Source: Campylorhamphus procurvoides
Lineage: Eukaryota; Chordata; Aves; Passeriformes; Dendrocolaptidae
DNA: 64,000 nucleotides
Direction: 5' to 3'
Assembly: GCA_013396655.1 (NCBI GenBank)
Contig: WBMV01006289.1
Location: 4,076,342-4,140,341 of the forward strand
In this document: one piece after another, positions 39,827 to 51,413 of the stretch
How positions within the stretch are numbered: the stretch's first letter is position 1
Layout of the letters: every line of letters begins with the position of its first letter
The notes under the pieces: model-generated
The model's database searches: none
Told to the model about the DNA's origin: nothing
What the model saw: the letters and a program-made list of their open reading frames with translations, nothing else
Translations under genes and position numbers: made by a program

Positions 39827-41487
39827 GGCATCATCAGGAAAATTGTTAAAGAAATCATTGGTCTCATGGTTAGGATTTTTCTCATTTCTAGCCTGCAGAA
39901 CAAACTAATACCTGTTTGGTGTGGTTTGTTTTTTTCTTTTGTTAGCATTATCCTCTAACATCAAAGTAGTTCTTCAGAGTTGTGTATGCTTTGGCTCTAT
40001 ATGTACAAGTTCTTTTGTTTAGATGTTTATATTTAACACCCTCTCCCTCAAAAAAACAACCAACACCAACCCCGTTCATTTTCAGCTTGTACTGTTCCTT
40101 TTTAGTCTCTGGATCATGTTCTGTACCAATTGTAATTTAGGCAACTCTTTCTTGAAGGCATTTTAAGAGTGTATTATGCATTGATCCAGAGAATGTCTCA
40201 TACAATTGTATTATTTTTCTTGTTTGGTGTGTCCTAAGGTCATATTAGATTCTCTTGTGTCTGTACTACAGTTTTATCATCAACTTTCCTTTCTTCCACA
40301 TCCTTTCTTCAGATGCTTTCTGGGCATGAATTCCAAGTTATCCAAGAAAATTGCTTTCTTTTTATACTATTGAATTTTTGTGCTTCTCCTACTGCAGTCC
40401 TTAAGATTTTCATCTCCCTGATAACTTCATCTTTTTCTTTATTAAAAATGGTGTCACTCTCTCACTCATGTTTGTGTCCACACCATTGATAAGAGTACTA
40501 AATTAAATACTTCATGAGAGTAATCCTTGAGGAATTTGAAATAACCTGTTTCTTACCAGATGTGTTCCCTTTCACTGCTGTCATTTTGCTTCTCCCTTCA
40601 ACTCTGTAATTCCTTTGCGTGTTTTAAATTTGGCTGCTAATCCTTGCTTTCTGACTTTAATACAAGCTCTAATGTGACACCATCTGTAATGTGTTCCTGA
40701 AATCCTGTTAGATAAGATTCTCTTTGTACCTCACTTATGTTGTATTGAAAATCTATTGAAGAAAAGCTGTTGGCTTAGCCCAGTGTGATCCATAGCTGGT
40801 AAAATCGCATTGAACTACATCATGTTTTCTAGGTTGAACTAAATTTTTAAGTAGAGCTGTTGCATGGTCTTGAAGACAATCTATTGCACCGTGTTTTGTT
40901 TTGTTGCTTTTTGGTTGTTTGGGGTTGTTCTGAATTGTTTTTTGGTTTTGTTTTTAGGGGGATGATGGTGTTTAAGTCTGAGGGTGAACTTTCAAAGGGG
41001 CATTATCATTAATCAAAATTACCTCCAGGAACATAGGCATTGCAGACTGCAAGGCTCCTGAGTGTCCAAATTAATTTGTGCTGGAAATTAGATTTTAGAC
41101 TACTAAGAACAATGCTAAACCACTTAAGTACATCTAAATAAACCTGAGATTTACTCATATTAAATAATACTGGACTAGGATTTTTTTTTCCTGTGTATAG
41201 TATTAGTTACCCAAATGAAATTCACAGATATAACTATAAAGGCAGAATTTTATCTGGTTAAGTTTCATCTGACCCTTAGAATATTATAAGGAGAGCACTT
41301 TGGAGAATTTAAAATTTGCCAAAGGTCAAAGAGCATTTTTATATCCATAGAACGCTTCCACTTGATGTAGTGAAAGTTGTCATGGTAATGTCAAGAAAAC
41401 CAAGAAGTCACACTTGTTGTTTGAAAATCTTTGCCATTGAAAGATAATGTTGAAATTATTGCTGGAAGTTTTCATCTTCCCACCAAC
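39827..41487. other. unique non-coding DNA, no gene seen
   Basis: AT-rich unique sequence. A T/G-rich low-complexity patch lies around 40893-40962. No coding or repeat family signal was recognised. Confidence 0.55.
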
Positions 41488-41492
41488 CCCTC
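41488..41492. repeat. target-site duplication, left (CCCTC)
   Basis: CCCTC stands immediately before the TG terminus of the solo LTR. An identical CCCTC stands immediately after its CA terminus at 42196. Confidence 0.7.
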
Positions 41493-42195
41493 TGTCTCAG
41501 TTCAAAGGAGAACTAAGATATCTATGTTGGCCAATAAATAATCCCTCTCTTTTAAATTTAGAGAACAGAACTTTAATTAGGAAAAAAATATATATAAAGG
41601 AAGAGATAACAGTTCTTAACCACAACACATATGTATATATACAATAACAGTCTGTAACAAACCCCTCTACCCCCAAATGACAAGGCAAAACAGTCTAAAG
41701 GTCCTCTTGGCTACTTCCCCAAAAGGGAAATGTGATTATGTCCACAGACAGCAGGTGGCGCTGTCACACCCGCCTGGCTGGGCTCTCTGACCTGTTGGTG
41801 CAGATGATAGCTGTGGTCTGGTCAGGAGTGATGGTCGCAGTCTGATCGAGAGTAGTGGTTTCCTCCTGTCAACGTCCTGCTGCTCCTCTGGGTCTGACGA
41901 GCTGCTCAAGGCCTTCTGAGCCCCGTCTATGTACCCTCAGGGAGCACCCAGTCCCTCCCCCAGGGCGGGGACTCACACAATGGGTGATTAACTCTATGAG
42001 TCATGGGGTATGGTTGAGCTGTTGATGGCCCATTAGCAGCCACACCCCCTCAGGCCGGGTGTGGAGGTGCTAACGACTTGTGGGTAATTGCTGCGAATGG
42101 TCCATTGTTCTTGGGGAATGAATAGAGGGTGTAGAATACACAGCTTTAATCACCCCCATACAGTGATAACTGGTCCCCCCTGCTGAACTAGGACA
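41493..42195 (-). mobile_element. solo LTR of an endogenous retrovirus, minus orientation
   Basis: A 703-bp block with a TG...CA boundary: the minus strand begins TGTCCTAGTTCAGC and ends TTTGAACTGAGACA. It is flanked by 5-bp CCCTC duplications. Its middle and right part (about 41740-42195) is strikingly GC-rich against the AT-rich surroundings. The left part (minus-strand 3' side) is AT-rich, with AATTAAA on the minus strand at 41572-41578 as a possible poly(A) signal. The 5' wording resembles avian ERV LTRs, and a 5-bp duplication is typical of ERVL-like families. No internal gag/pol sequence or second LTR is present, so it is a solo LTR left by recombination. The family name cannot be fixed without a library search. 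Confidence 0.75.
41748..41761 (+). promoter_or_regulatory. CTCF-like binding motif inside the LTR
   Basis: ACAGCAGGTGGCGC matches the CTCF core consensus CCASYAGRKGGCRS at 13 of 14 positions; only the first base differs. The plus-strand copy is oriented opposite to the LTR. Occupancy in cells is not known. Confidence 0.55.
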
Positions 42196-42200
42196 CCCTC
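42196..42200. repeat. target-site duplication, right (CCCTC)
   Basis: Second copy of CCCTC, directly after the ...GGACA end of the LTR on the plus strand. Confidence 0.7.
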
Positions 42201-44301
42201 TTTTCAGTTTTTTTACTACTATGCCATTGCATTTGTTGCTCAATGTGAATATTTCTAGCTTAAGTTAGAGCACACAAAGCCAAGGGTATTTAATTAATTG
42301 CAGGAGATTTTGATTCTATGTAAACATTAATTTTGTAGTGTAAGGCACCTGTATATGACATTAAGTAATTTGCTGAGTAAGAATAATTGATGAAAAAAGG
42401 ATTTTGATCATATTCTTTAACTTTCTGAGCAAATGCTCATGGGATCCTCCAGAAAGGTCTGTGCTGAGTACTTCATTACATTATACACTATATATTCTAT
42501 GAGATGGGATTTAGGAAGGGAAGCAACTGTGAGTACGTCATTTGAGCCTCCTACAGTATTTGGTCAAATAACTGTCACTGACCAGACAGTCACTTCCATA
42601 GGGAATGTGCACAAAGAAAGAACAATGCAATCAGTTGTAGGTCAAAAAGTCAACCTGCTTCGTAATGGCCCACTGTACTTAGTATTATATTTGGCATCCC
42701 TTTCATGGGCTTTTGAACAATTTTACAGACTTTTGAATGCTATGAGGTTTTTAATTCATTTAGAGAGGCTTGACCTTAAACCAATTAATTTGTCCTTTTT
42801 TTCCAGAGTTAGAAGTAAGAAGGGACATGTTTAAAACTCTAGTTGTAAACTAGACTGCAGTGTAAGCATTTTTTACAACTTTCATATAGGTGACTTGCTT
42901 TGGGTTTGATATTCTAAGAGGTAGATTAGCAAATAGTATTTCAATTTGAACTTGTTACACTGTCACTGTTTTTTTTGCAACTTGCTTTGCCACCTGATAT
43001 ACTGTGAATTGATCCCATTGAAAAGGTGGGATACCTGCAAAATTAATTGGTATCACTCTAAGATTCTGTTAGCCGAAGCACTTATTTCCTGATCTAAATC
43101 AACATGTTAGGATTTAATTAAAATGGTGGCCTCTGCTGGTTTTTCTTATTATCTTGAACCAAATCAAAGTTTAATGGACTTTCTGGAACAGAAGCAGGCA
43201 CAGTATTCAGACAAAAGCAAAACAAAAGAAATAAACCAACAGGGCAATGTGATGATATAAATATAGGCTGTCTCTTGTTTGAGGACGTGTCCCTGAATGA
43301 ATCCCACAATGAATGTGTTTGTCACATGAACAATAGGGACAACATTTATATGTAAATATTAAGAAAAAGTGTAAGCTTCCAATTCATTGATTGTATAAAA
43401 GAATTTAAAATTCTCAGTCCTCAAATTTGTTGAAATGGAAGATTTGTGCTTGGTTTTGTTTGGGTTTGTTTTTTTTGAGGGGGGTCGTTTTTTTTTTTTT
43501 TTTTGTTTGGTTTGTTTTTTGCTTTGCTTTTGTTTGTTTTGGGTTTTTTTATTTTAAATTAAACCTAAAAACTTAATTCAGGCATTTTAGAATACTTTTC
43601 TAAGGTATGAGAAAAAATATGACCTTTTTTTAACAAAGCATGGCAATCGTGATTGCTTTTTGTATTTAAGTACCTTACTCTCCCTCTTGCTTTGAGTTCA
43701 CTATTCTTTCACTTTCACCTTTCTGTCACTATTCTTAGACATGTATGTTAAGTTTTACAATAGATGAAAAGTTGGCATGATCTACAGTGTTCTGTTGCTC
43801 TCTTCATTAATGTGTCTCAGTTTGGTCCCAACAGTTGATATTCCCAAGAATGGCTTGAAAAGGTGATAATGGTGCTCAGTGTTGTAAACACTGGTTACAT
43901 GAATAGTTGTTACTAGAGTTGGTTGGTACTCCTGTGCTTAGAGATAGTCGGAATAGAATTTTTTTAAACGATGACATAATGCTGATCATGTGAGTGACTT
44001 AGCTACTAGTATCACTCAGTGAATGTGTGCCTTATTAACTAGAAGAAAGCACCTCCTACCATCCTTTAGAGAAAAGATGAGTAAATTTTCAGCTGAAAGT
44101 AAATTCATTACTTATTGTCTGACACTGTTATTGTTTTGATGTTATTTCTTTGGTACATGAGATCTGGATTTTACTTCAGTTAGCCAATAAGTTGTTGATA
44201 TATTAAATGCATAATTTCACTTGTATTATTTGACAGTGTTTAATGAGAAAGAGTCAAGTAATTTTGTTGTATTTGAAATAAAAAAAGCTATGATAAAAGC
44301 T
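42201..44301. other. unique non-coding DNA with a T/G-rich patch
   Basis: AT-rich unique sequence. A plus-strand frame at 42433-42834 (133 codons) has no recognisable domain and is treated as chance. The region ends at the left edge of the duplicated block. Confidence 0.55.
43448..43560. repeat. T/G-rich low-complexity tract
   Basis: A stretch almost without A or C: repeats of TTTG and TTTGGG, a G6 run and an uninterrupted run of about 18 T. The reverse complement is an A/C-rich tract. It may be a decayed microsatellite or an old poly-A tail. Confidence 0.75.
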
Positions 44302-45265
44302 GCATTAGTAGGAGTCATTAAATGTATGTCTGCAAAGATATTTTAGGGTGATGGTAAGTGTTGCCTCTGAGCCACATGGCTTCTTCCTTTTTCTGCCTTC
44401 TATATCTGAGTAGGATAAGCCTTGCATGTGTGGTTTCAACTTTTTTCTGAAGGAGAGCAGGGGATTACATTCATGTGTTGTGTGGAAGTATCTGTCAAAT
44501 TCTTCCTAGTAATTTCTGAACCAGTTTAGGAGGTCTGTTGAACGTGACAGGTCAAAAGAAAAAAAAAAAAGAATGTTTGTAGAGGGTTTTAGTTTTTAAT
44601 TGTTTATTTGGTTTTTTTGTGGTTGGTTGGTTGATGTTTTTTGCCACTCCTACAGCCAGCACTCATTGTTTTTTTAGTGGCTATTGGAATACAACTGCCT
44701 AAACTGTATCCTTTTCATGATTTAATGTCTCACTTTCACTCTTTACAGCTACACAGGCTCAGAGTTGGGAAATTGAATAACAGAACATGCAGTAGAAAGC
44801 TTTGATTTTGAAAATTGTTCTCATGCTATATCTTTTGGTGCCATGAGTTTCTTTATTGTTACAAGTTTTGGCATCTGGATACTTTAGATGTAGAGTGATT
44901 TGAACATCAGTAGGTCAAAGTTCCCTCATTCTTTTCTGTAGTAAAGGTAAAACATTTGTACTCTCTATTGAACATGCACACCAATAATTTATCATTATTT
45001 AATTTTATTCTAAGTGGATCTGCTTTGCATTGTGCACCATGCATCATTGTGAAGCTATTTTGTGAACAGTATGTGTACCTCTGCAGAAATTATTGTGCCT
45101 AATGTAGAAGCATAAGGTATGGTAACATCTCCTAATGAACCTAAGCTATAAGGAGTGCTTTTGTCGAGAGGGGCAGTGGAGAATATCAATACTGTAGGCT
45201 TTCAAGACTGATATCCTGGAGTACTAATTGTTATCAGGTGAATTATGCTGAAGGTTAAATAAGGG
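44302..45265. repeat. duplicated block, copy 1 (964 bp)
   Basis: Runs from GCATTAGTAGGAGTC to GGTTAAATAAGGG. It is followed by one N and then the same sequence again. Reading the two side by side, I found only an A12 versus A13 run and a T7 versus T8 run differing, which accounts for the 2-bp length difference. The block itself is ordinary AT-rich unique DNA with no gene. Confidence 0.9.
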
Positions 45266-45266
45266 N
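45266..45266. other. single undetermined base (N) at duplication junction
   Basis: One N lies exactly between the two copies. Some assemblers write a one-base gap when the estimated gap is zero or negative, which would mean the two contig ends overlap. Confidence 0.85.
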
Positions 45267-46232
45267 GCATTAGTAGGAGTCATTAAATGTATGTCTGCAA
45301 AGATATTTTAGGGTGATGGTAAGTGTTGCCTCTGAGCCACATGGCTTCTTCCTTTTTCTGCCTTCTATATCTGAGTAGGATAAGCCTTGCATGTGTGGTT
45401 TCAACTTTTTTCTGAAGGAGAGCAGGGGATTACATTCATGTGTTGTGTGGAAGTATCTGTCAAATTCTTCCTAGTAATTTCTGAACCAGTTTAGGAGGTC
45501 TGTTGAACGTGACAGGTCAAAAGAAAAAAAAAAAAAGAATGTTTGTAGAGGGTTTTAGTTTTTAATTGTTTATTTGGTTTTTTTGTGGTTGGTTGGTTGA
45601 TGTTTTTTGCCACTCCTACAGCCAGCACTCATTGTTTTTTTTAGTGGCTATTGGAATACAACTGCCTAAACTGTATCCTTTTCATGATTTAATGTCTCAC
45701 TTTCACTCTTTACAGCTACACAGGCTCAGAGTTGGGAAATTGAATAACAGAACATGCAGTAGAAAGCTTTGATTTTGAAAATTGTTCTCATGCTATATCT
45801 TTTGGTGCCATGAGTTTCTTTATTGTTACAAGTTTTGGCATCTGGATACTTTAGATGTAGAGTGATTTGAACATCAGTAGGTCAAAGTTCCCTCATTCTT
45901 TTCTGTAGTAAAGGTAAAACATTTGTACTCTCTATTGAACATGCACACCAATAATTTATCATTATTTAATTTTATTCTAAGTGGATCTGCTTTGCATTGT
46001 GCACCATGCATCATTGTGAAGCTATTTTGTGAACAGTATGTGTACCTCTGCAGAAATTATTGTGCCTAATGTAGAAGCATAAGGTATGGTAACATCTCCT
46101 AATGAACCTAAGCTATAAGGAGTGCTTTTGTCGAGAGGGGCAGTGGAGAATATCAATACTGTAGGCTTTCAAGACTGATATCCTGGAGTACTAATTGTTA
46201 TCAGGTGAATTATGCTGAAGGTTAAATAAGGG
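45267..46232. repeat. duplicated block, copy 2 (966 bp)
   Basis: Second copy, ending at GGTTAAATAAGGG before unique sequence resumes with CTACGTTG. The 68-codon open frame at 45566-45772 exists only here because the extra T in one homopolymer changes frame; this supports it being meaningless. It is most likely an unmerged contig overlap rather than a second genomic copy. Confidence 0.9.
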
Positions 46233-49200
46233 CTACGTTGTTTTGGTTTGGGAAAGCTGATTTTAAAAGCTTATTCTCTCCCCCTTTGTGTGAAAGGATG
46301 AAGGACTTAACTTTTGCATGGCTGTGATATCTAACTTAGCCAGAAACACCAGGAATTAAAAGTGTTTATCATGAATTCTTGTGGACTATAAGGATAAGTT
46401 TAAACTTCGGTTATAGAGATGTCCTTAAACAAATTGATGTTAGTTGAAAACTAAAAACATTGTTAAAATCTATTTCAGATAGTATTTCTCCCTAAACAAA
46501 TAAATCTGGGTCAAAATTAATAACTCACATTATTGTTGGCTTCCTTGATAGTAGTAAACCATTTTTAAAGATTACCTTTGCAATGCTCATGCAAAAATAA
46601 TAATAATTGTTAAAAATAAAGTTTAGATGCCAATCTTGATGGAAGACCATAATTTTTTCACCTTGGATTGCAATTTCAGACTGTTCAGTTGAAATTAGTT
46701 TTTTCTTCTTATAAAAATCACTGTAAATGGAACTAAATTTACACTTTTATGGCTCCTTGATACAAATTCATTCTTTTCCTGCTGAATAATGAGAATTCTG
46801 CCTGGATTCCTGAAAAACTGTTCTTGCCCTAACTTCACTAGTCTTTGAAATGTCTGCCAGGATGTCCTTTTGCTTTGCCTTCCCAAAGAATTGTGCAGTA
46901 TAACTGAAAAAAAAAATAGTCCAATTTTCCTAAAATACCCTGTTAAGTCTGGATCTCTGTGAAGCTGTCTTTCTTTTAAACAATTTTCTTTTCTGGAGTT
47001 CAGTATGTGGTAGAAAGGATATGATATTTGCAGAAATATAGTCTTCCTGAAATGCTAAAAGTGGGCCAGGAATGAGGAGTCATAAAGTTAGAAAACTCTC
47101 TCTGCCTTGGGAAATTGAGGTTCTAGCTAAAGGTCAGTGGGTGTTATGCCTACAGAAGAATTAAGGAGAAAAAGAGAAGAAGGTATTAATTATGCTGCAA
47201 TCATACTCTGGACTTGACTTCAAAGGGGCTATTCTAAATGAAATTGCCAACAGTCACTCTTCTACAGCAAAATGCCTCTGCTACTTGATATGCCTTTTAT
47301 ATGCAAAATGTCGTATTTTCTGATGTAGGCTTGTATTTCTCTATCTGTAAGACTCAATGCTACGTAGACTTACAGGAAGTTAAGGGCCAGTCTCTGCAAG
47401 GAAGCAACTTGGACCTAAGCTTTTTGTTTAGGAATTTAAGTGAAAAAGCTCTCCCTGTTTTTCACCCACACTTGTTTTAACCATGCTTTCCCAAAGTTAG
47501 GTGATTTGACATTCCATTTTTAAATCATATCTGAATGATTGAAGCAGTATTAGCTTCTCGATTTCTGTATGTAGCTATGCTCAAACGTGACTACTGTTTT
47601 GTAACTACAAACATTTAAGTTGAACGGAGTCTGATGGTTTTTGAGGTACAAAAGTTTTGCAGGAACACATCTAAAAGGGCCTGGGAAAAAACCCAAGCAA
47701 TAGAATTAGGATGATAATCATCTGAGAATCAATGTGTTTTCAGCCAGTTTCTGACATGGGCTTGTTCATTTCTACAGCCCAGTCAACCGTAGTGCGAGTC
47801 TATATTGGAAAAATGCTACTCAAGGTAGGGTAATCTTAAGGAGAAACCAACTTGCTAGAGTGATTCAGAGGTACATTTTGAGTGGCTTGTTGGTATAATC
47901 TTTATCCCTCCTGTTGTGCTACTAGTCTGGGTAATACTTTGCTTTGTGGTAGATGCGTTCCTGTTTCCTGCTGACTAAGCAGGACTCAAACATTGTGCCA
48001 GTGGTTTCCAGGGAGCTGCAATTGGCACTTTAAACCTGCAGCCATGGCATCTGCCAAGTTTCTTGGTTGCCTGCTGCATTAATTTTTAACATTTTTTCAT
48101 CCCAATATGTTTTCATTGCAGATAAAGTTATGCAAATGTATTTCTGGAGACAATACTTTGAGCATATACTAATTACTGATTTTTTCTCCCCACAGCTGTC
48201 TGAAATCAGGATAAACATACCAGGATATCAGGAGAGTGAGTGGTGCCACCTGTTGCAAGGACATTTACAAGTTACCCTGTGAATGCTGGGTTGGGAAGTT
48301 TTCTGAGGTAGGTACAACTCAATCACAGCTGATTTTTTTGAATTGACTGTCTTGTTACATTGATGACTTGTGTCATTGACAGATGCTAGAGCAGTGTGAA
48401 AATTGCGTCATGACAATGTTGGCTGAAACAACTATAAAAATTAATCTCGGATGTTGATGGGTTTCAGACACATGATTGAGAGGGTACTAGTTTTCTTAAT
48501 TCTTGTGTTCATGGCAGTAACTCTGAGAAGACTGATGTTAGGAACACAAAATTTGGCATGTGACTTTATCATAAGAAAAAGCAAAATTCTATTTTCCTGT
48601 GCGTTGCCAGGGTTCCTATACATGTTGATTATGTCAGATGCTCTGAACTTTGGTTTTCTCTTTATACATGTGGTATATACACATGCACACCACTGGTGTG
48701 TGTTCACATGTATGCAGGCATACTTTACATTTGAATTCCAAAAAGCGAACTGCTTTTGAAACCTGCACAAAACCCCTGCAGATCAGCATGGAATTTGCAT
48801 AATTTGAGCTTGAGCTGTGGCAGATCAGGCCTCTTATGAATACAGCACAAACTTGGACTTCAGACTGTAAAACTACCAAACCATTGTTGATGGCTTATAT
48901 TATTCTTCTGTCAGTTATTAGATGTTTCCAGGCTGAATGGGTACAAGGTGAAGTCTGCGTTGCTTTATCTCGCCTGTGTACCACAACAGAGTGTGCAGCT
49001 GAGCAGCTCCTCAGTGAGGTCTGTAAACATATCCCTTCCTGGGGCCCACACTTTGGTGATAATATTTGCATCGGGGCAAACTTTTGCCTTTGTTTCTTTC
49101 AGGCTTTAGGAAGATCATACTCACTGGCTTCTATTCTTACTGGAATGAGGGTCTAAAGTTGCAAAGTATAAGGATGTGCATGGGGTTTAATCATTCCCTT

Positions 49201-51129
49201 TGTGTGTCCACCTAATTGTTATGGCATACAGAAAGCATTTACTATTGGATAGGATTAACTGGTAATAAATTATAGTCCCCTCAACATCTGAGATTTGGTG
49301 TAAGATTTTCTTATCCTTCAAATTTCATTTCCAAAATAAGCAACTCACATCCATGTTTTGATCAGACTTTTAGAGAGTTATGTTTAACATATGAGAGATT
49401 AGATTGAGTAAAAGGGAATCTCTACTGAAATTTTGCACCAGTTACCATCTGTATGCAACTATAATTACAACTCACTAGTGCTTACATGTTGATTTAGAAT
49501 GTGACTGTGGTGGACTGTGGTCCCCTTTCCAATAATTTATCTTCTCTGATGCCGAAGGGACTCATAAATACAGTTAGAAACTGTTTTTGTAGATACTAAA
49601 GATATCTTTATTTGCAGTTGTACACAAGCTATGTATAATTTACTTGTTAGCATCAAAGAGGAGTTGTAAGCTGACTCAGAGGTGTGTGATTCTTTCTTTT
49701 ATTTGAATGACAGTATAGGACAAATAGGGATTTATGCAGTACATAATCCAGCTACTGCCATAACAGACTTAATAGTGTTATTGCTGAGACCTGAAAGAAT
49801 TAATATCTGAAAAGGGAATTATGTTAAACTTTGTATTTTCTCATTTCTTTTGCACTCTAGATGACAATCATAAAAAAATAAGCCTTTATATTAAGGTTAG
49901 TTACATAAAATTCAAACAGACAAGCAACCTTTAATGGGAAATTGTAATGGTTTGAAAAATGGTCAATTTGCACCTTTTTTAGCCTGTCTACAGTGTAAGA
50001 AATCTATACAGAATCTATTTAAAACTTAAAATAGGAGCATGAATAACCATCTCTGAACATTCTGGTATTACAAACTATTCAGTTTATCTATTGTATCCTC
50101 AGTTTCATAAAAAGAAATTATTGTATCAGTATACAATAGAAGATATTAGTTCAGATTTCTGATTTAAATAGATTTTTTTAAGAGGTCATATTTCAGGTTG
50201 AGGATGAAATTCAAAAACTGCAACTGGTGAAATGTCACATTCAGTATAGTTTGATTTTGATTATTCTGTGCTTACTGAACATCAGCTTGTTCTTTCCATT
50301 TGACTCTCTCTTGTAGAATTCTTATCTCTGTCTGCTTTGTGATCTGTTCCTGTCAATTTCACTATATGCTTTACCTTGGAGGTACTGAGAAGTATTTGCT
50401 GAGTATTTTCACACCACTCCACTCCTGTTTTACATTTGCTATGTCTTTTACATCTGATGGCTGCAGCTGTATTCTGAACTCTCTTTTATGTTAAAATTTT
50501 ATTTGTATCTGAGGTTTTGCACCAGTGTTGCTGTTCCAGAAACCTCAATGTGAGGTTATTCTAAACAGTCCCGGCATATTTTGACCATGCAGTAGAAGTC
50601 ATGAGCTGTTTGTTTTAGTTGCATTAGAATGAGATGTAGGTCACTAAATACTTGATCCAAAACAGAGAAGCCAGGGAAAGACTGTTGGCTCTGTAGAAAT
50701 CTGGAAAAAAAATGCTAGGGATAAATATTTTGGGGAAAAACCTTCAAACAACAACAACAAAAAAGTGTTTTTTTCTCAAATTCATATTAGTGACTGATTT
50801 AAATTTGACATTGCAAAAATTATTATGCTTTGGGATACTCTTAGTTTGTATTGCAAAGCTGTCAAACAGTAAGGATGAAATTCAGAATATATTGATGACA
50901 GTAGTTTTGATGCTGACATTACCAGGACTAGGGTTGCTCTTTGAAAATGTAATCCTGTTAGCTCTTCAAGTTATTCTGCTCTAAATTCTAATTGTAATAA
51001 CAATTAATTAGAAGCAAAGGCTCTGGGGAGGCCTTACTGTAGGCTGTCAATACTTAAGGGGGCCTTATAAGAGTGACCTAAATGCAGGAAAACAAAATAC
51101 TGCTTTTAGGATTGAGGACAGACATTTTA
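46233..51129. other. unique non-coding DNA, no gene seen
   Basis: About 4.9 kb of AT-rich unique sequence. It contains the candidate exon near 48196 and somewhat GC-richer text at 48840-49160, where a 106-codon plus-strand frame has no recognised similarity. No repeat family was found. Confidence 0.5.
48196..48307 (+). other. candidate exon or lncRNA exon (unverified)
   Basis: A strong acceptor, with a pyrimidine run ending CTCCCCACAG at 48195, is followed by two possible donors: AGA|GTGAGT (exon 48196-48235, 40 bp) or GAG|GTAGGT (exon 48196-48307, 112 bp). One frame is open from the acceptor (LSEIRINIPGYQESEWCHLL) until a TGA at 48280. The longer form could therefore only be a terminal coding exon or a non-coding exon. 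The peptide is unknown to me. Confidence 0.18.
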
Positions 51130-51413
51130 GCAGGATCTGTTGCAATAAGACAAAGGGTACTAGTTTTAAACTAAAAGAGGGTAGATTTAGATTAGATATA
51201 AGTGAGAATTTTTGGGAATAGGGATGATGAAACATTGTTACAGGTTGCCCAGGATGGTGGTAGATGTCTCATCTCTGGAAACATTCAAGGTCAGAATGGA
51301 TGGGGCTCTGAGCAAACTGGTTTAGCTCAAGATGTCCCGGCTCATTGGAGTTTGGAATGTGTGAACTAGATGGTCTTTAAAAGTCCCTTCCAACTCAAAC
51401 TATTCTATGTTTC
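51130..51413 (+). mobile_element. CR1 LINE 3' end, plus strand
   Basis: Sense CR1 3' region: AAACTAAAAGAGGGTAGATT, TAGATTAGATATAAG, ACAGGTTGCCCAGGATGGTG, CTCTGGAAACATTCAAGGTC, GATGGGGCTCTGAGCAAACT, GTCCCTTCCAACTCAAACTA. It ends in a single degenerate octamer ATTCTATGTTTCTA. It is 5'-truncated to about 280 bp and somewhat diverged. It resembles the CR1-C/X wording rather than the J/E type seen at 3577. Confidence 0.9.

Noticed and set aside
42433..42834. 133-codon plus-strand open frame
   Set aside because: No recognisable domain, lies just beyond the solo LTR without retroviral similarity, and no regulatory context.
45566..45772. 68-codon open frame inside duplication copy 2
   Set aside because: It exists only because of a one-base homopolymer difference from copy 1, where the frame is broken.
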